Positions 49,816-59,442 of a stretch of 64,000 nucleotides of DNA are shown one piece after another. Both the position numbers and the translations under genes were made by a program. This DNA is from CAWFXC01 sp963819735. Lineage in GTDB: Bacteria > Actinomycetota > Acidimicrobiia > IMCC26256 > DASPTH01. Where the stretch lies: positions 1,488,001 through 1,552,000 of the forward strand of contig CAWFXC010000001.1 of assembly GCA_963819735.1 (NCBI GenBank), read 5' to 3'. The stretch's first letter is position 1, and every line of letters starts with the position of its first letter. The notes below the pieces were generated by a model. It saw only the letters and a program-made list of their open reading frames with translations, was not told where the DNA came from and did not search any database.

Positions 49816-50648
49816 GCGACCTGGCCAACCAGGTGGCGATCGTCACCGGCGGGAGCCGCGGTGTCGGGAAGGGCTGCGCGCTCGAGCTCGGCGCCGCGGG
49901 CGCCACCGTCTACGTGACCGGTCGCTCGGTCGGTGAGGCCGACCACCCGCTCCCCGGTACCGTCGGCGCGACCGCCCACGAGATCGACGAGCTCGGGGGT
50001 ACCGGGATCGCGGTGCCATGCGACCACCGCGACGACGACGCGGTCCGCGCACTGTTCGAGCGCGTGACCTCCGAGCACGGCCGCCTGGACGTGCTCGTGA
50101 ACAACGCGTTCGTCGTCCCCGACGAGCTCACCTCGGGCCTCCCGTTCTGGGAAGTACCGATCTCGAACTGGGACGACATGGTCGACGTCGGCACCCGCTC
50201 GGCCTACGTCGCCAGCGTCTTCGCCGCGCCCACGATGGTCGGCGCGGGTACCGGGCTGATCGTGAACATCAGCTCGTCGGGGGCGGAGGAATACGCCTGG
50301 CACGTCGCGTACGGAGTGGGCAAGTGCGCCCTCGACCGTCTCACCGCCGACACCGCGCACGAGCTCGCGCCGCGTGGTGTCTCCGTCGTGTCGCTGTGGC
50401 CGGGGTTCGTGCGCACCGAGCGGATCGACGTCGCGATGGGTTCGGCCGCCCTGCCCGCCAGTCTCGACGTGAGCTCGGCCGAGTCGCCGCGGTTCACCGG
50501 CCGGGGGGTGGTGGCGCTCGCCACCGATCCCGACATGCAGCGCTGGAGCGGCCGGGCCGTCGCGGTACGCGACCTGGCCGACGAGTACGGCTTCACCGAC
50601 GTCGACGGCCGGCTGCCGCCCGGTCCGCTGCGGCATCGCACCGTCTGA
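49812..50648 (+). CDS. Short-chain dehydrogenase/reductase
   Basis: A 278-residue SDR, GTG start overlapping the previous stop. NAD(P) motif VAIVTGGSRGVGKGCALELG (GGSRGVG), NNA in DVLVNNAFVVPDEL, catalytic Ser in IVNISSSGAEEYAWHVAYGV with Tyr-x3-Lys (YGVGK). It is close to the DHRS1-type SDR group. Last gene of the plus-strand block; the following CoA-transferase gene converges on it. Confidence 0.9.
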   Translation: MSDLANQVAIVTGGSRGVGKGCALELGAAGATVYVTGRSVGEADHPLPGTVGATAHEIDELGGTGIAVPCDHRDDDAVRALFERVTSEHGRLDVLVNNAFVVPDELTSGLPFWEVPISNWDDMVDVGTRSAYVASVFAAPTMVGAGTGLIVNISSSGAEEYAWHVAYGVGKCALDRLTADTAHELAPRGVSVVSLWPGFVRTERIDVAMGSAALPASLDVSSAESPRFTGRGVVALATDPDMQRWSGRAVAVRDLADEYGFTDVDGRLPPGPLRHRTV

Positions 50649-50677
50649 GCTCGGCCGGCCGATGGGGGCCCGCGGGC

Positions 50678-53080
50678 TCAGTTGGCGGGAGACGCAGGCC
50701 CGATGACGCCCGCCGCCGCGAGCGCCGCCAGTTCGTCGGGGTCGAGCCCGAGCTTGTCGCGCAACACCGCATTGGTGTGTTGGCCGACGGTGGGCGCTGG
50801 CGCCCGGTAGCTCACATCGAACTGCGGTGATCGCATGCCCGTGCCCGGATGGCCGACCCGGCCCGCGATCGGGTGCTCGAGGAACTGCGTGAACCCACGC
50901 TCGGCCAGTTGCGGGAGCTCGTCCTGGATCATCTGGTCCCACACCGGCGCGGCGCGTACGCCGGCCGCGAGGAGCGCGGCGACCACTTCGTCGCGACCGC
51001 GCCCGGCGAACGCGCGCGACAACATCGCATCGACGTCGTCGACCCGCGCGCGACGGCCCGCGCGCGTCGCGAACTCCGGCACGGTGGAATCGTCGGGGTC
51101 GCCGAGCACCTTCAGGAGCGCCCGCCATTCGTCGTCGGTGGTGATCGAGAGCGCGACCCACTGCTCGCGGTCCGGTCGGTGATCGGCACACGCGTACACA
51201 CCCTGCGGCGAACCGACCGGCCCGCGGTCTCCCTGGCGTTCGAGCAGCGCGCCGTACGCCGACCAGGTGACGATCGGTTCGGCCGCCACGTTCATCGCCA
51301 CCTCGACCATCGGCAGCTCGATCAGTTGACCGGTACCCGTCCGGCGTCGTTGCTCGAGCGCCGCCAACACCGCGTACGCGCCGTGGATCCCGGCGATGGG
51401 GTCGATCGTGCTGCGGACGAGCGCCTCGCCTCCGGCCTCGCCGGTCATCCACGCGATACCTGAAACCTGTTCGGTGGTCTGCGCGAATCCGCTGCGGTCG
51501 CGCCACGGGCCGTCGAGCCCGAACGCGGGCATGCGCAGCAGGATGACGTCGCGCCGGCGCGCCACGAGGTGTTCGTACTCGAGGCCGACGTTGCCGAGGA
51601 CACGGGGGGTGAAGTTCTCCACCACGACGTCGGCGTGCTCGACCAGCCGTAGGACGAGGTCGCGGCCCGCGGGCTGGGAGAAGTCGATGGTGATCGACCG
51701 CTTGGCCGGGTTGGTGCCGTGGAACGTGGGCCCGAACTCCATCCAGTTCGCCTCCGTGGGCGACTTCACGGTGGCGAAGCGCATGCCGTCGGGCCGGGTC
51801 GGGGATTCGATCTTCAGCACGTCGGCACCGAGGGTGGCCAGGAGATGGGTCGCGGCCGGACCCGCCCAGAACGCGGTGAGGTCGAGCACGGTGATGCCGT
51901 CGAGGGGAAGTGCCGTGCCCGCCGCACCCCGTTTCGCCACCGCGACCGCGCCCGCGCCCGCGCTCGAACGCGTCGCGGTGACGCGCGCCCGCACGGCCGA
52001 CGTGTCGGCCCCCAGGAGCGGGGCCGCGGCCACGGGTGCAACGGGTGACGCGGAGAAGTGGAACGGGGAGCGAGGTTGGCGGAACCCGGCCGGGTTCGCG
52101 ACGAACACCTGCCGGGCCGTGAAGTGGTCCATCTCGAACACCGACCGGCCGTTGCCCACGAGCGCGACGGGAACGCGGAACAATCCGCCGAGCTCGAAGA
52201 TCTCGGCCGCGTCGTGCGCTTCCAACCACGGACGTACGACCGACTGCGCGAACTCGCGGTTGCGGCCGCGCCCTCCCATGGAATTGAGCCGGTCGTCGGC
52301 CGCCAGATCCTCCCGCCCGATCATGGCCGCGAAGTCGGCCCACTGTTGCGGCGTGAAGATGCAGAGGCCGATCCAGCCGTCGCGACACGCGACCACCTGA
52401 GGCCAATCGCCGCTCCGCGACATGTACGACACCGAACCGGTGAATTGGCGGTAGAGCGTGGGGTAGTTGTTGAGGCACACCGCCATGACTTCCAGCGCCG
52501 ACACCTCGACCTCGGTGCCGGCGCCGGTGCGCAGCGCGTGCGCGTGGCCGGCCAACGCCGCGAGCGCGCCGAGCGCCCCCGCCGCGTACTGCCCGTGACC
52601 GATGCCCATCTGCAGCGGCGGGGTCTCCTTGGTGCCGCACCCCGACATGAGGCCGCACCAGGCCTGCAGTGTGAATTCGTCGCCGGGGATGTCGGCGAGC
52701 GGTCCCTCCGCGCCGAACGGCTCGATCGTGACGATGCCCGACGCCGTCCATCGGTGGGCGCGCACACGCGCGGGATCGACGAGCGCGCCGCTCGCGCGAC
52801 CGGTGACGATCACGTCGGCCCAGCCGATCACGTCGTCGACGAGCACCGGATCGTCGTCGACCACGCTCGCCTTGCCGCCGTTCAGGAATGCGAACAGCGC
52901 CCCGGTTTCGGGGGTCGGCGAGTCGGGGGTGGCGGCCGACCAGCGCCGCAGCGGATCGCCGCCGGCCGCCCGTTCGAGCTTCACGACGTCGGCCCCGAGA
53001 TCGCGCAGGAGTTTCGTGGCGTAGGCGACGGAGATTCCCTCCGCCGCCTCGAGCACCCGTAGCCCTTCGAGCGCGCTCAT
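50678..53080 (-). CDS. Double-domain CoA transferase (CaiB/BaiF, family III)
   Basis: An 800-residue protein with two CaiB domains. N-half: MSALEGLRVLEAAEGISVAY, ATKLLRDLGADVVKLERAAG, GDPLRRW; C-half: LPLDGITVLDLTAFWAGPAA, THLLATLGADVLKIESPTRP, then SVVVENFTPRVLGN-like VVVENFTPRVLGNVGLEYEH and PAFGLDGPWRDRSGFAQTTE. Family III enzymes move CoA between acids through an Asp nucleophile. A natural dimer encoded in one chain is unusual but known. The start overlaps the nitronate monooxygenase stop by four bases (ATGA). The antisense strand also has a long open frame, a GC artefact. Confidence 0.88.
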   Translation of the reverse strand: MSALEGLRVLEAAEGISVAYATKLLRDLGADVVKLERAAGGDPLRRWSAATPDSPTPETGALFAFLNGGKASVVDDDPVLVDDVIGWADVIVTGRASGALVDPARVRAHRWTASGIVTIEPFGAEGPLADIPGDEFTLQAWCGLMSGCGTKETPPLQMGIGHGQYAAGALGALAALAGHAHALRTGAGTEVEVSALEVMAVCLNNYPTLYRQFTGSVSYMSRSGDWPQVVACRDGWIGLCIFTPQQWADFAAMIGREDLAADDRLNSMGGRGRNREFAQSVVRPWLEAHDAAEIFELGGLFRVPVALVGNGRSVFEMDHFTARQVFVANPAGFRQPRSPFHFSASPVAPVAAAPLLGADTSAVRARVTATRSSAGAGAVAVAKRGAAGTALPLDGITVLDLTAFWAGPAATHLLATLGADVLKIESPTRPDGMRFATVKSPTEANWMEFGPTFHGTNPAKRSITIDFSQPAGRDLVLRLVEHADVVVENFTPRVLGNVGLEYEHLVARRRDVILLRMPAFGLDGPWRDRSGFAQTTEQVSGIAWMTGEAGGEALVRSTIDPIAGIHGAYAVLAALEQRRRTGTGQLIELPMVEVAMNVAAEPIVTWSAYGALLERQGDRGPVGSPQGVYACADHRPDREQWVALSITTDDEWRALLKVLGDPDDSTVPEFATRAGRRARVDDVDAMLSRAFAGRGRDEVVAALLAAGVRAAPVWDQMIQDELPQLAERGFTQFLEHPIAGRVGHPGTGMRSPQFDVSYRAPAPTVGQHTNAVLRDKLGLDPDELAALAAAGVIGPASPAN

Positions 53081-54039
53081 ACCGGCCCGCTCGCGACGCT
53101 CGGCGCAGGTTGCGGATACCGGTCGGCCAGATTCCGCAGGGTCTCGTGGAACTCGCGCATCGTCTCCTCGATGATCTGCGCAACCGGTTGCACCGCGTCG
53201 ATGCGTCCCGCGACCTGGCCGCCGAACGCGAACGCCGCGTCGAGATTGCCGTCGAAGTAGAGACCGAGCAGTCCCTCGAGTGTCGCCATCGGGACCTGTT
53301 CGCCGGCTTGCTCGCGCGCTTCGCTGTAGGGCGTGGCGAGCACGCGGAAGCTCGGCTTGTGGAATCGGTTCAGGAACACGGTGCCGGTCTCGGGCGTGTC
53401 GACGATCAGGTTCTTGTAGTTGGCGTGCACGGGAGACTCCGCCGCCGACACCATGCGCGTACCCATCTGCACGCCTTCGGCGCCGAGGGTGAACGCGGCG
53501 GCCATGGTCCGACCGTCGCAGATGCCCCCCGCCGCGATCACCGGCACGTCGACGCGCGCGCACACGAGTGGGATGAGCACCATCGAGGCGACGTCGCGGG
53601 AGCTCTTGAAGCCGCCGCCCTCCCCACCTTCGGCCACGATGCCGTCGACGCCGGCGTCGATGGCCTTGAGCGCCGAGTGCAGGTTGGGCACCACGTGGAA
53701 CACGGTCATGCCCGCGTCGTGCAGCGCGCTGGTGAACCGGTTCGGATCGCCGGCCGACGTGGTCACGAAGCGCACGCCCTGGTCGTGCACGAAGTCGACG
53801 ATGCCGGGATCGTGCACCAGCATCTGCGCGATGTTCACGCCGAACGGCTTGTCGGTGAGGTCGTGCATCTTGGCGATCTCGTCGCGCACCTGGTCGAGTT
53901 GACCCGACGACGTCTCGATGATCCCGAGCGCGCCCGCGTTCGACACCGCCGACGCCAGCTGCGCCCGGGCGATGTAGCCCATCGGCGCCTGGACGATCGG
54001 ATACTCGACCCCCAGCAACTGGGTGACTCGGTTCTGCAT
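53077..54039 (-). CDS. Nitronate monooxygenase
   Basis: A 320-residue FMN-dependent TIM-barrel enzyme: YPIVQAPMGYIARAQLASAV, SNAGALGIIETSSGQLDQVR, KPFGVNIAQMLVHDPGIVDF, VDGIVAEGGEGGGFKSSRDV and VPVIAAGGICDGRTMAAAFT, LGAEGVQMGTRM. These are the class I/II nitronate monooxygenase (2-nitropropane dioxygenase) signatures. In catabolic clusters of actinobacteria such proteins often have unknown substrates. First gene of a two-gene minus-strand operon; divergent from the second CoA transferase. Confidence 0.9.
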   Translation of the reverse strand: MQNRVTQLLGVEYPIVQAPMGYIARAQLASAVSNAGALGIIETSSGQLDQVRDEIAKMHDLTDKPFGVNIAQMLVHDPGIVDFVHDQGVRFVTTSAGDPNRFTSALHDAGMTVFHVVPNLHSALKAIDAGVDGIVAEGGEGGGFKSSRDVASMVLIPLVCARVDVPVIAAGGICDGRTMAAAFTLGAEGVQMGTRMVSAAESPVHANYKNLIVDTPETGTVFLNRFHKPSFRVLATPYSEAREQAGEQVPMATLEGLLGLYFDGNLDAAFAFGGQVAGRIDAVQPVAQIIEETMREFHETLRNLADRYPQPAPSVASGPV

Positions 54040-54106
54040 CGCGACACGCTACCGAGGCGGGGCGGCGGGCACCGCGGGTACCGTGGCGGTCGAACAGGGG
54101 GAATCG

Positions 54107-56503
54107 GTGGACACGTCCGCGACCGGATCAGCACAATCTGCGCCGGGCGCCGAGCTCACAGGGCTCCAGGTGCTCGACTTCTCGTCGGGCATTCTCGGTG
54201 GCTACTGCGCCAAGCTCCTCGGCGACGCCGGTGCCGACGTCGTGAAGGTGGAGCCGCCCGACGGCGATCCCCTCCGCGGCTGGGTGAGCGACGGTCGCGA
54301 CCTGGGTGGGAACGACGGTGCGCTGTTCCGGTACCTGCACCACGGTCACCGGTCGGTCGTCGCGACCGAGTTCGACGACCGGGTCGCGGCGCTTGTCGCG
54401 GGAGCCGACGCGGTGATCAGCGATCGGTCGGGCCTGCTTGTCGACCCCGCGGCCCTGGCCGTCCGTCACCCGCACCTCGTCGTGGTGGCGGTCACTCCCT
54501 ACGGGCTCGAGGGGCCGTTCGCCGACCGTCCCGCGACCGATCTCACCGTGCAGGCCGAGAGTGGCGCCCTCGCAGTGCGGGGCCACCCGAGCCGGCCGCC
54601 GGTGCAGGAGGGGGCCCGGGTCACCGAGTGGGTCACCGGCCTCTACGCCGGCGTCGCGGCCCTCGGCGCGCTGCTCGGTGCCCGCGACGGTGGACGAGGC
54701 CGCCTCGTCGACGTCTCCGCCTGCGAGGTAGGCGCCCTCACCGGCTCACTGTTCTCCGACCTCACCGATTCGTTGCGCGGTCGGATCCCGCTCGACCAGA
54801 TGCCGCCGGCGCGCACGTTCGAGACGCCGTCGATCGAACCGACGCTCGACGGCTACGTCGGATTCAACACCAACACACGCGTGCAGTTCGACTCGTTCCT
54901 CTTGATGATCGAACGCACCGACCTGCTCGAGGCCGGGTGGGAGTCGATCTCGCAGCGTCTCGCGCGTTGGGATGAGTGGAACGACATCGTGCATTCGTGG
55001 ACGAGCCGTCACACGACCGCCGACGTCATCGAGCGGGCGGCCGAGTTGCGCATCCCCGTCGCGCCGGTGTGCAACGCGCCCGCCGCCCTCGCACTCGACC
55101 ACCCGCGTGTGCGCGGCGTCTTCGTCGACGACCCCACCGGTACGTTCACCATGCCGCGCCGATCGTGGTGGATCGACGGTGAGCTCCCCGACCCCCCGCG
55201 CCCGGCGCCCCGGTTGGGCGAGCACACCGCGACCGTCGAGCCGCGTCCACCGCGGTCCGTTCCCACCGCGGCCGCGCAACGTCTACCGCTCGACGGTGTG
55301 AAGGTCGTCGACCTCACCGCGTGGTGGGCCGGGCCGTCGGCCACCGGCATGCTCGGCGCGTTGGGTGCCGACGTGATCCACATCGAGTCGGTGTCGCGTC
55401 CCGACGGCATGCGCATGTCGGCGGCCTACTTCTCCGATCGCGCGCAGTGGTGGGAGTACAGCTCGATGTTCCTCGCCGCGAACACCAACAAGCGCGGCCT
55501 CACGCTCGACCTCAACCACCCGACTGGTCGCGAGCTCCTGTTGCGGCTCGTCGCCGACGCCGACCTCGTGATCGAGAACTTCACGCCGCGCGTGCTCGAG
55601 CAGTTCGACCTCGGCTGGGACGTCATCCACGCCGCCAATCCGCGCGCGGTGATGGTGCGGATGCCGGCGTTCGGCCTCACCGGGCCGTGGCGCGACCGTC
55701 CCGGGTTCGCGCAGACCATGGAGCAGGTGACCGGCCTCGCGTGGCTCACCGGCGATCCCGACGACCAACCGCGGATCCAGCGCGGACCGTGCGATCCCAA
55801 CGGAGGTATGCACGCCGCGTTCGCTGCGCTCGTGGGCCTGGCCCGGCGCGACCGTACTGGTGAAGGGTGCTTCGTGGAGGCGCCGATGGTCGAGGCCGCG
55901 TTCGGGGTCGCGGCCGAGATGGTGATCGAGTGGACGGCCTACGGCAACGAGCTCGAGCGAGAGGGCAGTCGCAGTCCCTGGGCCGCGCCGCAGGGCCTCT
56001 ACCCCTGCCCGGGCCGCGAGCAGTGGCTCACCGTGTCGGTGGTGTCCGACGAGCAGTGGACCGCGCTGGTCGACGTGCTCGGCAAGCCCGACTGGGCGCT
56101 CGATCCCGAGCTCGCCACCTTCGCTGGTCGGCGGGCGCACCAGGACCTCCTCGACCAGCACCTCGCGGCGTGGGCGGCGTCCACCCAGCTCGACGACGCG
56201 GTGCGGATGCTGATCGACGCAGGAGTACCCGCGGCGCCGGCGGTCGATCCCCGCCGGGTGTCGGAGCACGAGCAGCTGCGCGCCCGCGGCTTCTACGAGG
56301 TGATCGACCATCCGGTGATCGGACCGCACCCGATTCCCGCGGTGCCCTTCCGCTACAGCGGGGTCGATCGCTGGTTGCGTCGGCCCGCACCCACCATCGG
56401 TCAACACAACCACGAGATCCTCGCCGCGCTCGGTTGCTCCGACACCGACATCGCGGCCCTCGAGGCGGAGCACATCGTCGGCGCCTGGCCCCTCGGTTTG
56501 TGA
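54107..56503 (+). CDS. Double-domain CoA transferase, paralogue
   Basis: A 798-residue protein with two CaiB/BaiF domains. GTG at 54,107 with GGGGGAATCG upstream. N-half: LTGLQVLDFSSGILGGYCAK, LLGDAGADVVKVEPPDGDPL; C-half: LPLDGVKVVDLTAWWAGPSA, TGMLGALGADVIHIESVSRP, VIENFTPRVLEQFDLGWD, PAFGLTGPWRDRPGFAQTME. It is clearly a paralogue of 50,678-53,080, most likely by duplication, and the two are encoded divergently. Two such enzymes suggest two CoA-activated acids in the pathway, or one hetero-specific pair. Confidence 0.88.
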   Translation: MDTSATGSAQSAPGAELTGLQVLDFSSGILGGYCAKLLGDAGADVVKVEPPDGDPLRGWVSDGRDLGGNDGALFRYLHHGHRSVVATEFDDRVAALVAGADAVISDRSGLLVDPAALAVRHPHLVVVAVTPYGLEGPFADRPATDLTVQAESGALAVRGHPSRPPVQEGARVTEWVTGLYAGVAALGALLGARDGGRGRLVDVSACEVGALTGSLFSDLTDSLRGRIPLDQMPPARTFETPSIEPTLDGYVGFNTNTRVQFDSFLLMIERTDLLEAGWESISQRLARWDEWNDIVHSWTSRHTTADVIERAAELRIPVAPVCNAPAALALDHPRVRGVFVDDPTGTFTMPRRSWWIDGELPDPPRPAPRLGEHTATVEPRPPRSVPTAAAQRLPLDGVKVVDLTAWWAGPSATGMLGALGADVIHIESVSRPDGMRMSAAYFSDRAQWWEYSSMFLAANTNKRGLTLDLNHPTGRELLLRLVADADLVIENFTPRVLEQFDLGWDVIHAANPRAVMVRMPAFGLTGPWRDRPGFAQTMEQVTGLAWLTGDPDDQPRIQRGPCDPNGGMHAAFAALVGLARRDRTGEGCFVEAPMVEAAFGVAAEMVIEWTAYGNELEREGSRSPWAAPQGLYPCPGREQWLTVSVVSDEQWTALVDVLGKPDWALDPELATFAGRRAHQDLLDQHLAAWAASTQLDDAVRMLIDAGVPAAPAVDPRRVSEHEQLRARGFYEVIDHPVIGPHPIPAVPFRYSGVDRWLRRPAPTIGQHNHEILAALGCSDTDIAALEAEHIVGAWPLGL

Positions 56504-56541
56504 GCCGAGTCTGTGAAGCCGCTCTGTGAAAGGGTGAAGCC

Positions 56542-57711
56542 ATGACCACCGATCTCTTCGAGCGCATCGCCGTCATCGACGTCGACACGCACCTCACGGA
56601 GCCGCCCGACACGTGGACCGCGCGTGTTCCGGCCAAGATGCGCGACCAGGTGCCACACATCGAACGGATCGACGGCAAAGACGTCTGGATGGCCGACGGC
56701 GAGCGCCTCGGCGCGCCCGGCTACTACTCCATGGCCGGGTACGACGGCGTCATGCCGGTCTCGGTGCCGGCCACCTTCGACGAGATCGCACCGTCGATGT
56801 ACGACGCGACGGCGCGGCTGCAGTTCCTCGACGAACAGGGCATCCGCGCCCAGGTGCTCTATCCCAACGTCGGTGGTTTCGGCAACGGCTACTTCCTCCG
56901 CCTCGGCGACCGCGAGCTCGTGGCCCAGTGCGTCCGCGCCTACAACGACTTCCTCACCGACTGGTGCAGCGCCGATCCCGATCGGTTGCTGGCCATCACC
57001 GCGCTGCCGTTCTGGGACATCGACCTGGCCATCGAAGAGCTCCATCGGGGCATCGAACTTGGTCACCGCGCGGTGAACTTCTGCAACCAGCCGCCGGACT
57101 ACGGGCAACCGCCGCTCGCGCACCGCCACTGGGACCCGATCTGGGCGGCCGCCCAGGAAGCCGGTATCTCGGTCAGCTTCCACGTCGGGGGGGGCTCGAT
57201 GGGGACCCAGTTCGGCGACGTGGCCGAGATCGGGTGGATGACGAACTTCGCCCGGGTCTCGTCGTTCATCTTCCTCGACAACATGCGCAGCATCGGCGAC
57301 CTCATCTTCGGCGGCGTGTGCCACCGCTTCCCCGACCTGAAGCTGGTGTCGGTGGAATCAGGGGTCGGCTGGATCCCCGGTGCGCTCGAAGCGTTCGACT
57401 GGCAGTGGCGTGGTGGCGGCGTGCGCGACGAGCACCCCGAGTACGACCTCCTGCCGAGCGAGTACTTCCGTCGCCAGATGTACGGCTGCTTCTGGTTCGA
57501 GCAGCAGGCCGCGCTCGACGCGATCGCGCAGTACCCCGACAACGTCCTATTCGAGAGCGACTACCCGCACCCCACCTGTCAGCATCCCGGGCCGCGGAGC
57601 CCCGGCCAACGACCGCGCGACTACGCGGACGCGCTGTTCACCGAACTGCCTGCCGACGTCGCCAACAAGGTGCTGCACGACAACGCGGCGGCGGTCTACC
57701 GGATCGCATGA
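56542..57711 (+). CDS. Amidohydrolase family (ACMSD-like) protein
   Basis: A 389-residue TIM-barrel metal enzyme: IAVIDVDTHLTEPPDTWTAR (D-x-H), SFHVGGGSMGTQFG and VLFESDYPHPTCQHPGPRS. Paralogue of the protein at 47,172-48,428 (shared EPPD, LHVG/FHVG and ESDYPH blocks). AAAGGGTGAAGCC precedes the ATG. The stop overlaps the next start (ATGA). Probably a decarboxylase or hydrolase of a ring-cleavage product; the substrate is not known. Confidence 0.88.
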   Translation: MTTDLFERIAVIDVDTHLTEPPDTWTARVPAKMRDQVPHIERIDGKDVWMADGERLGAPGYYSMAGYDGVMPVSVPATFDEIAPSMYDATARLQFLDEQGIRAQVLYPNVGGFGNGYFLRLGDRELVAQCVRAYNDFLTDWCSADPDRLLAITALPFWDIDLAIEELHRGIELGHRAVNFCNQPPDYGQPPLAHRHWDPIWAAAQEAGISVSFHVGGGSMGTQFGDVAEIGWMTNFARVSSFIFLDNMRSIGDLIFGGVCHRFPDLKLVSVESGVGWIPGALEAFDWQWRGGGVRDEHPEYDLLPSEYFRRQMYGCFWFEQQAALDAIAQYPDNVLFESDYPHPTCQHPGPRSPGQRPRDYADALFTELPADVANKVLHDNAAAVYRIA

Positions 57712-58496
57712 GCGGAGCGCCGGTGATCGAAGCCCCGGTGCTCGGGAGCCGGTACCTCGTCGCGCACGTCGACGACAGAGTGCTGCACATCCGCGTCGAC
57801 CGCGCCGACCGTCGCAACGCGTTCACGCAGGACATGTACCGGGGTCTCAAACGCGCCGCGATCTGGGCCGACGGTCAGTCCGAGCTCGACGCGGTGTGCC
57901 TCACCGGCACCGGCGAGTGGTTCGGCTCGGGCGGCGACCTCGCCGGTCGGGCCGAGGACGCGGAGGGCCTCGCCGCCGAGTGGGACGGCACCGACCATTT
58001 CCCGTTCCGGCACATCGAACGCTGTCGCAAGCTCTGGGTGGCGAAGATCAACGGTCTGTGCCATGCGGGCGGGCTCGACCTGGCGCTGCACTGCGACGTG
58101 AGCATCGCCTCCGACCGGGCCCGCTTCCGGGTACCCGAGCTGCTCCGCGGCATTCCCGATCCGTTGATGTCGGCCCGCCTGGTCGACGTCGTGGGCCTCG
58201 CCCGGGCCCGCTACCTGTTCTTCACCGCGGCCGAGATCGACGCGGCAACCGCCTCGGGCATGGGCCTGGTGGGCGAGGTCGTGCCCCACGACGAGCTCGA
58301 CGCGCGCACCGACTGGGCGTTGGCGCAGATCCGCAGCAGCGGTCCGGTCGCCCGCGCGACCGTGAAGCGCGACCTGAACCGGCACCTCCGGCCGGCCGAC
58401 GTCACGATGTTCCAGGCCGCGGCGGCGTCGGGCGAGATCGCCGAAGGCATGGCCGCGTTCGTCGAGAAGCGGCCGGCCATCTGGCCGCGCCCGTGA
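57708..58496 (+). CDS. Enoyl-CoA hydratase/isomerase family protein
   Basis: A 262-residue crotonase-fold protein: HIRVDRADRRNAFTQDMYRG, the oxyanion loop GEWFGSGGDLAGRAED, then WVAKINGLCHAGGLDLALHC, DVSIASDRARFRVPELLRGI. The second acid (Glu of VPELL) is in the usual position. With the CoA transferase upstream this fits beta-oxidation-like handling of an acyl-CoA. Overlaps both neighbours, the upstream one by four bases. Confidence 0.9.
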   Translation: MSGAPVIEAPVLGSRYLVAHVDDRVLHIRVDRADRRNAFTQDMYRGLKRAAIWADGQSELDAVCLTGTGEWFGSGGDLAGRAEDAEGLAAEWDGTDHFPFRHIERCRKLWVAKINGLCHAGGLDLALHCDVSIASDRARFRVPELLRGIPDPLMSARLVDVVGLARARYLFFTAAEIDAATASGMGLVGEVVPHDELDARTDWALAQIRSSGPVARATVKRDLNRHLRPADVTMFQAAAASGEIAEGMAAFVEKRPAIWPRP

Positions 58497-58510
58497 ACAG
58501 GGGGACGACC

Positions 58511-59377
58511 GTGACCACCGACATGAGCACGAACGTCACGAAGTTCGAGATCGAGCGGATCGGCGGCGCGCTCGGCGCGGTGGTCGCGGGCCTCGACCTC
58601 ACCGAACCGCTCGACGACATCACGGTCGATTCCCTCCGCCACGCGCTCCACGAGCACCAGGTGCTGTTCTTCCACGATCAGGACCTCAGTGACGCGCAGC
58701 ATCTCGCGTTCGCGTCCCGATTCGGTGACGTGTCGGTCTACCCGTTGACGCGTCTCCTCGGTGGCACCACGAACCTCTCGTTCATCGAGGACACCGCCGA
58801 CAGCCCGCCCGACGCCGACGGCTGGCACACCGACGTCACCTGGATCGCCGAACCACCCGCGTACGCGGTGCTCAGCGCGCGCCTGATCCCGGCTCGCGGC
58901 GGCGACACCATGTGGAGCAGCTTGTTCGCGGCGTACGACGCGCTGTCCCCCACGATGCAGCGGGTGTGCGACCAGCTCACCGTGCGCCATCATTTCGGGT
59001 CGGATTTTCTCGAGCGCGTCGAACGCGTCGTCGGCCCCGAGACCGCCGATCGCTTCGAGCACGAGTTCCCGGCGGTGGAGCACCCGCTCGTGCGCACGCA
59101 TCCGGCCACCGGACGTCGTGCCCTCTTCGTGGCCGGGGGCTTCATGGATCAGATCGTCGGCATGCACCGCGACGAGAGCGACATGCTCCTCGGATTCCTG
59201 CAGCGTCACATCGAGAACCCCAACTTCTGTGTCCGGTGGCGCTGGCAGCCGAACGACCTCGCAGTGTGGGACGAAGCGAGCACGAACCACCGTGCCCTCT
59301 CCGATCACTACCCGGAGCACCGCATCATGCGACGATGCACCGTCGAAGGTGGGCGGCCGGTGTTCGTGAGCTCGTAG
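58511..59377 (+). CDS. TauD/TfdA-family dioxygenase
   Basis: A 288-residue Fe(II)/2-oxoglutarate-dependent enzyme. GTG at 58,511 with AGGGGGACGACC is preferred to the GTG at 58,493. Ligands: ADGWHTDVTWIAEPPAYAVL (His-x-Asp), and DEASTNHRALSDHYPEHRIM (second His; Arg near the end binds 2-oxoglutarate). Typical substrates are sulfonates, phenoxy acids or carnitine-like compounds; here it may hydroxylate the pathway's substrate. Confidence 0.9.
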   Translation: MTTDMSTNVTKFEIERIGGALGAVVAGLDLTEPLDDITVDSLRHALHEHQVLFFHDQDLSDAQHLAFASRFGDVSVYPLTRLLGGTTNLSFIEDTADSPPDADGWHTDVTWIAEPPAYAVLSARLIPARGGDTMWSSLFAAYDALSPTMQRVCDQLTVRHHFGSDFLERVERVVGPETADRFEHEFPAVEHPLVRTHPATGRRALFVAGGFMDQIVGMHRDESDMLLGFLQRHIENPNFCVRWRWQPNDLAVWDEASTNHRALSDHYPEHRIMRRCTVEGGRPVFVSS

Positions 59378-59442
59378 CCGAGCCGGCCGAACCGCGATCC
59401 CGTCGAGCAGTCGCACATCCCGGTACCCAGGAGGAACACGCA

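Noticed and set aside
49524..53183. Very long minus-strand open frame (over 1,200 codons) across the SDR and CoA-transferase genes
   Set aside because: Arg-rich low-complexity translation and no domain; it is the GC-driven shadow of real genes in the correct frames.
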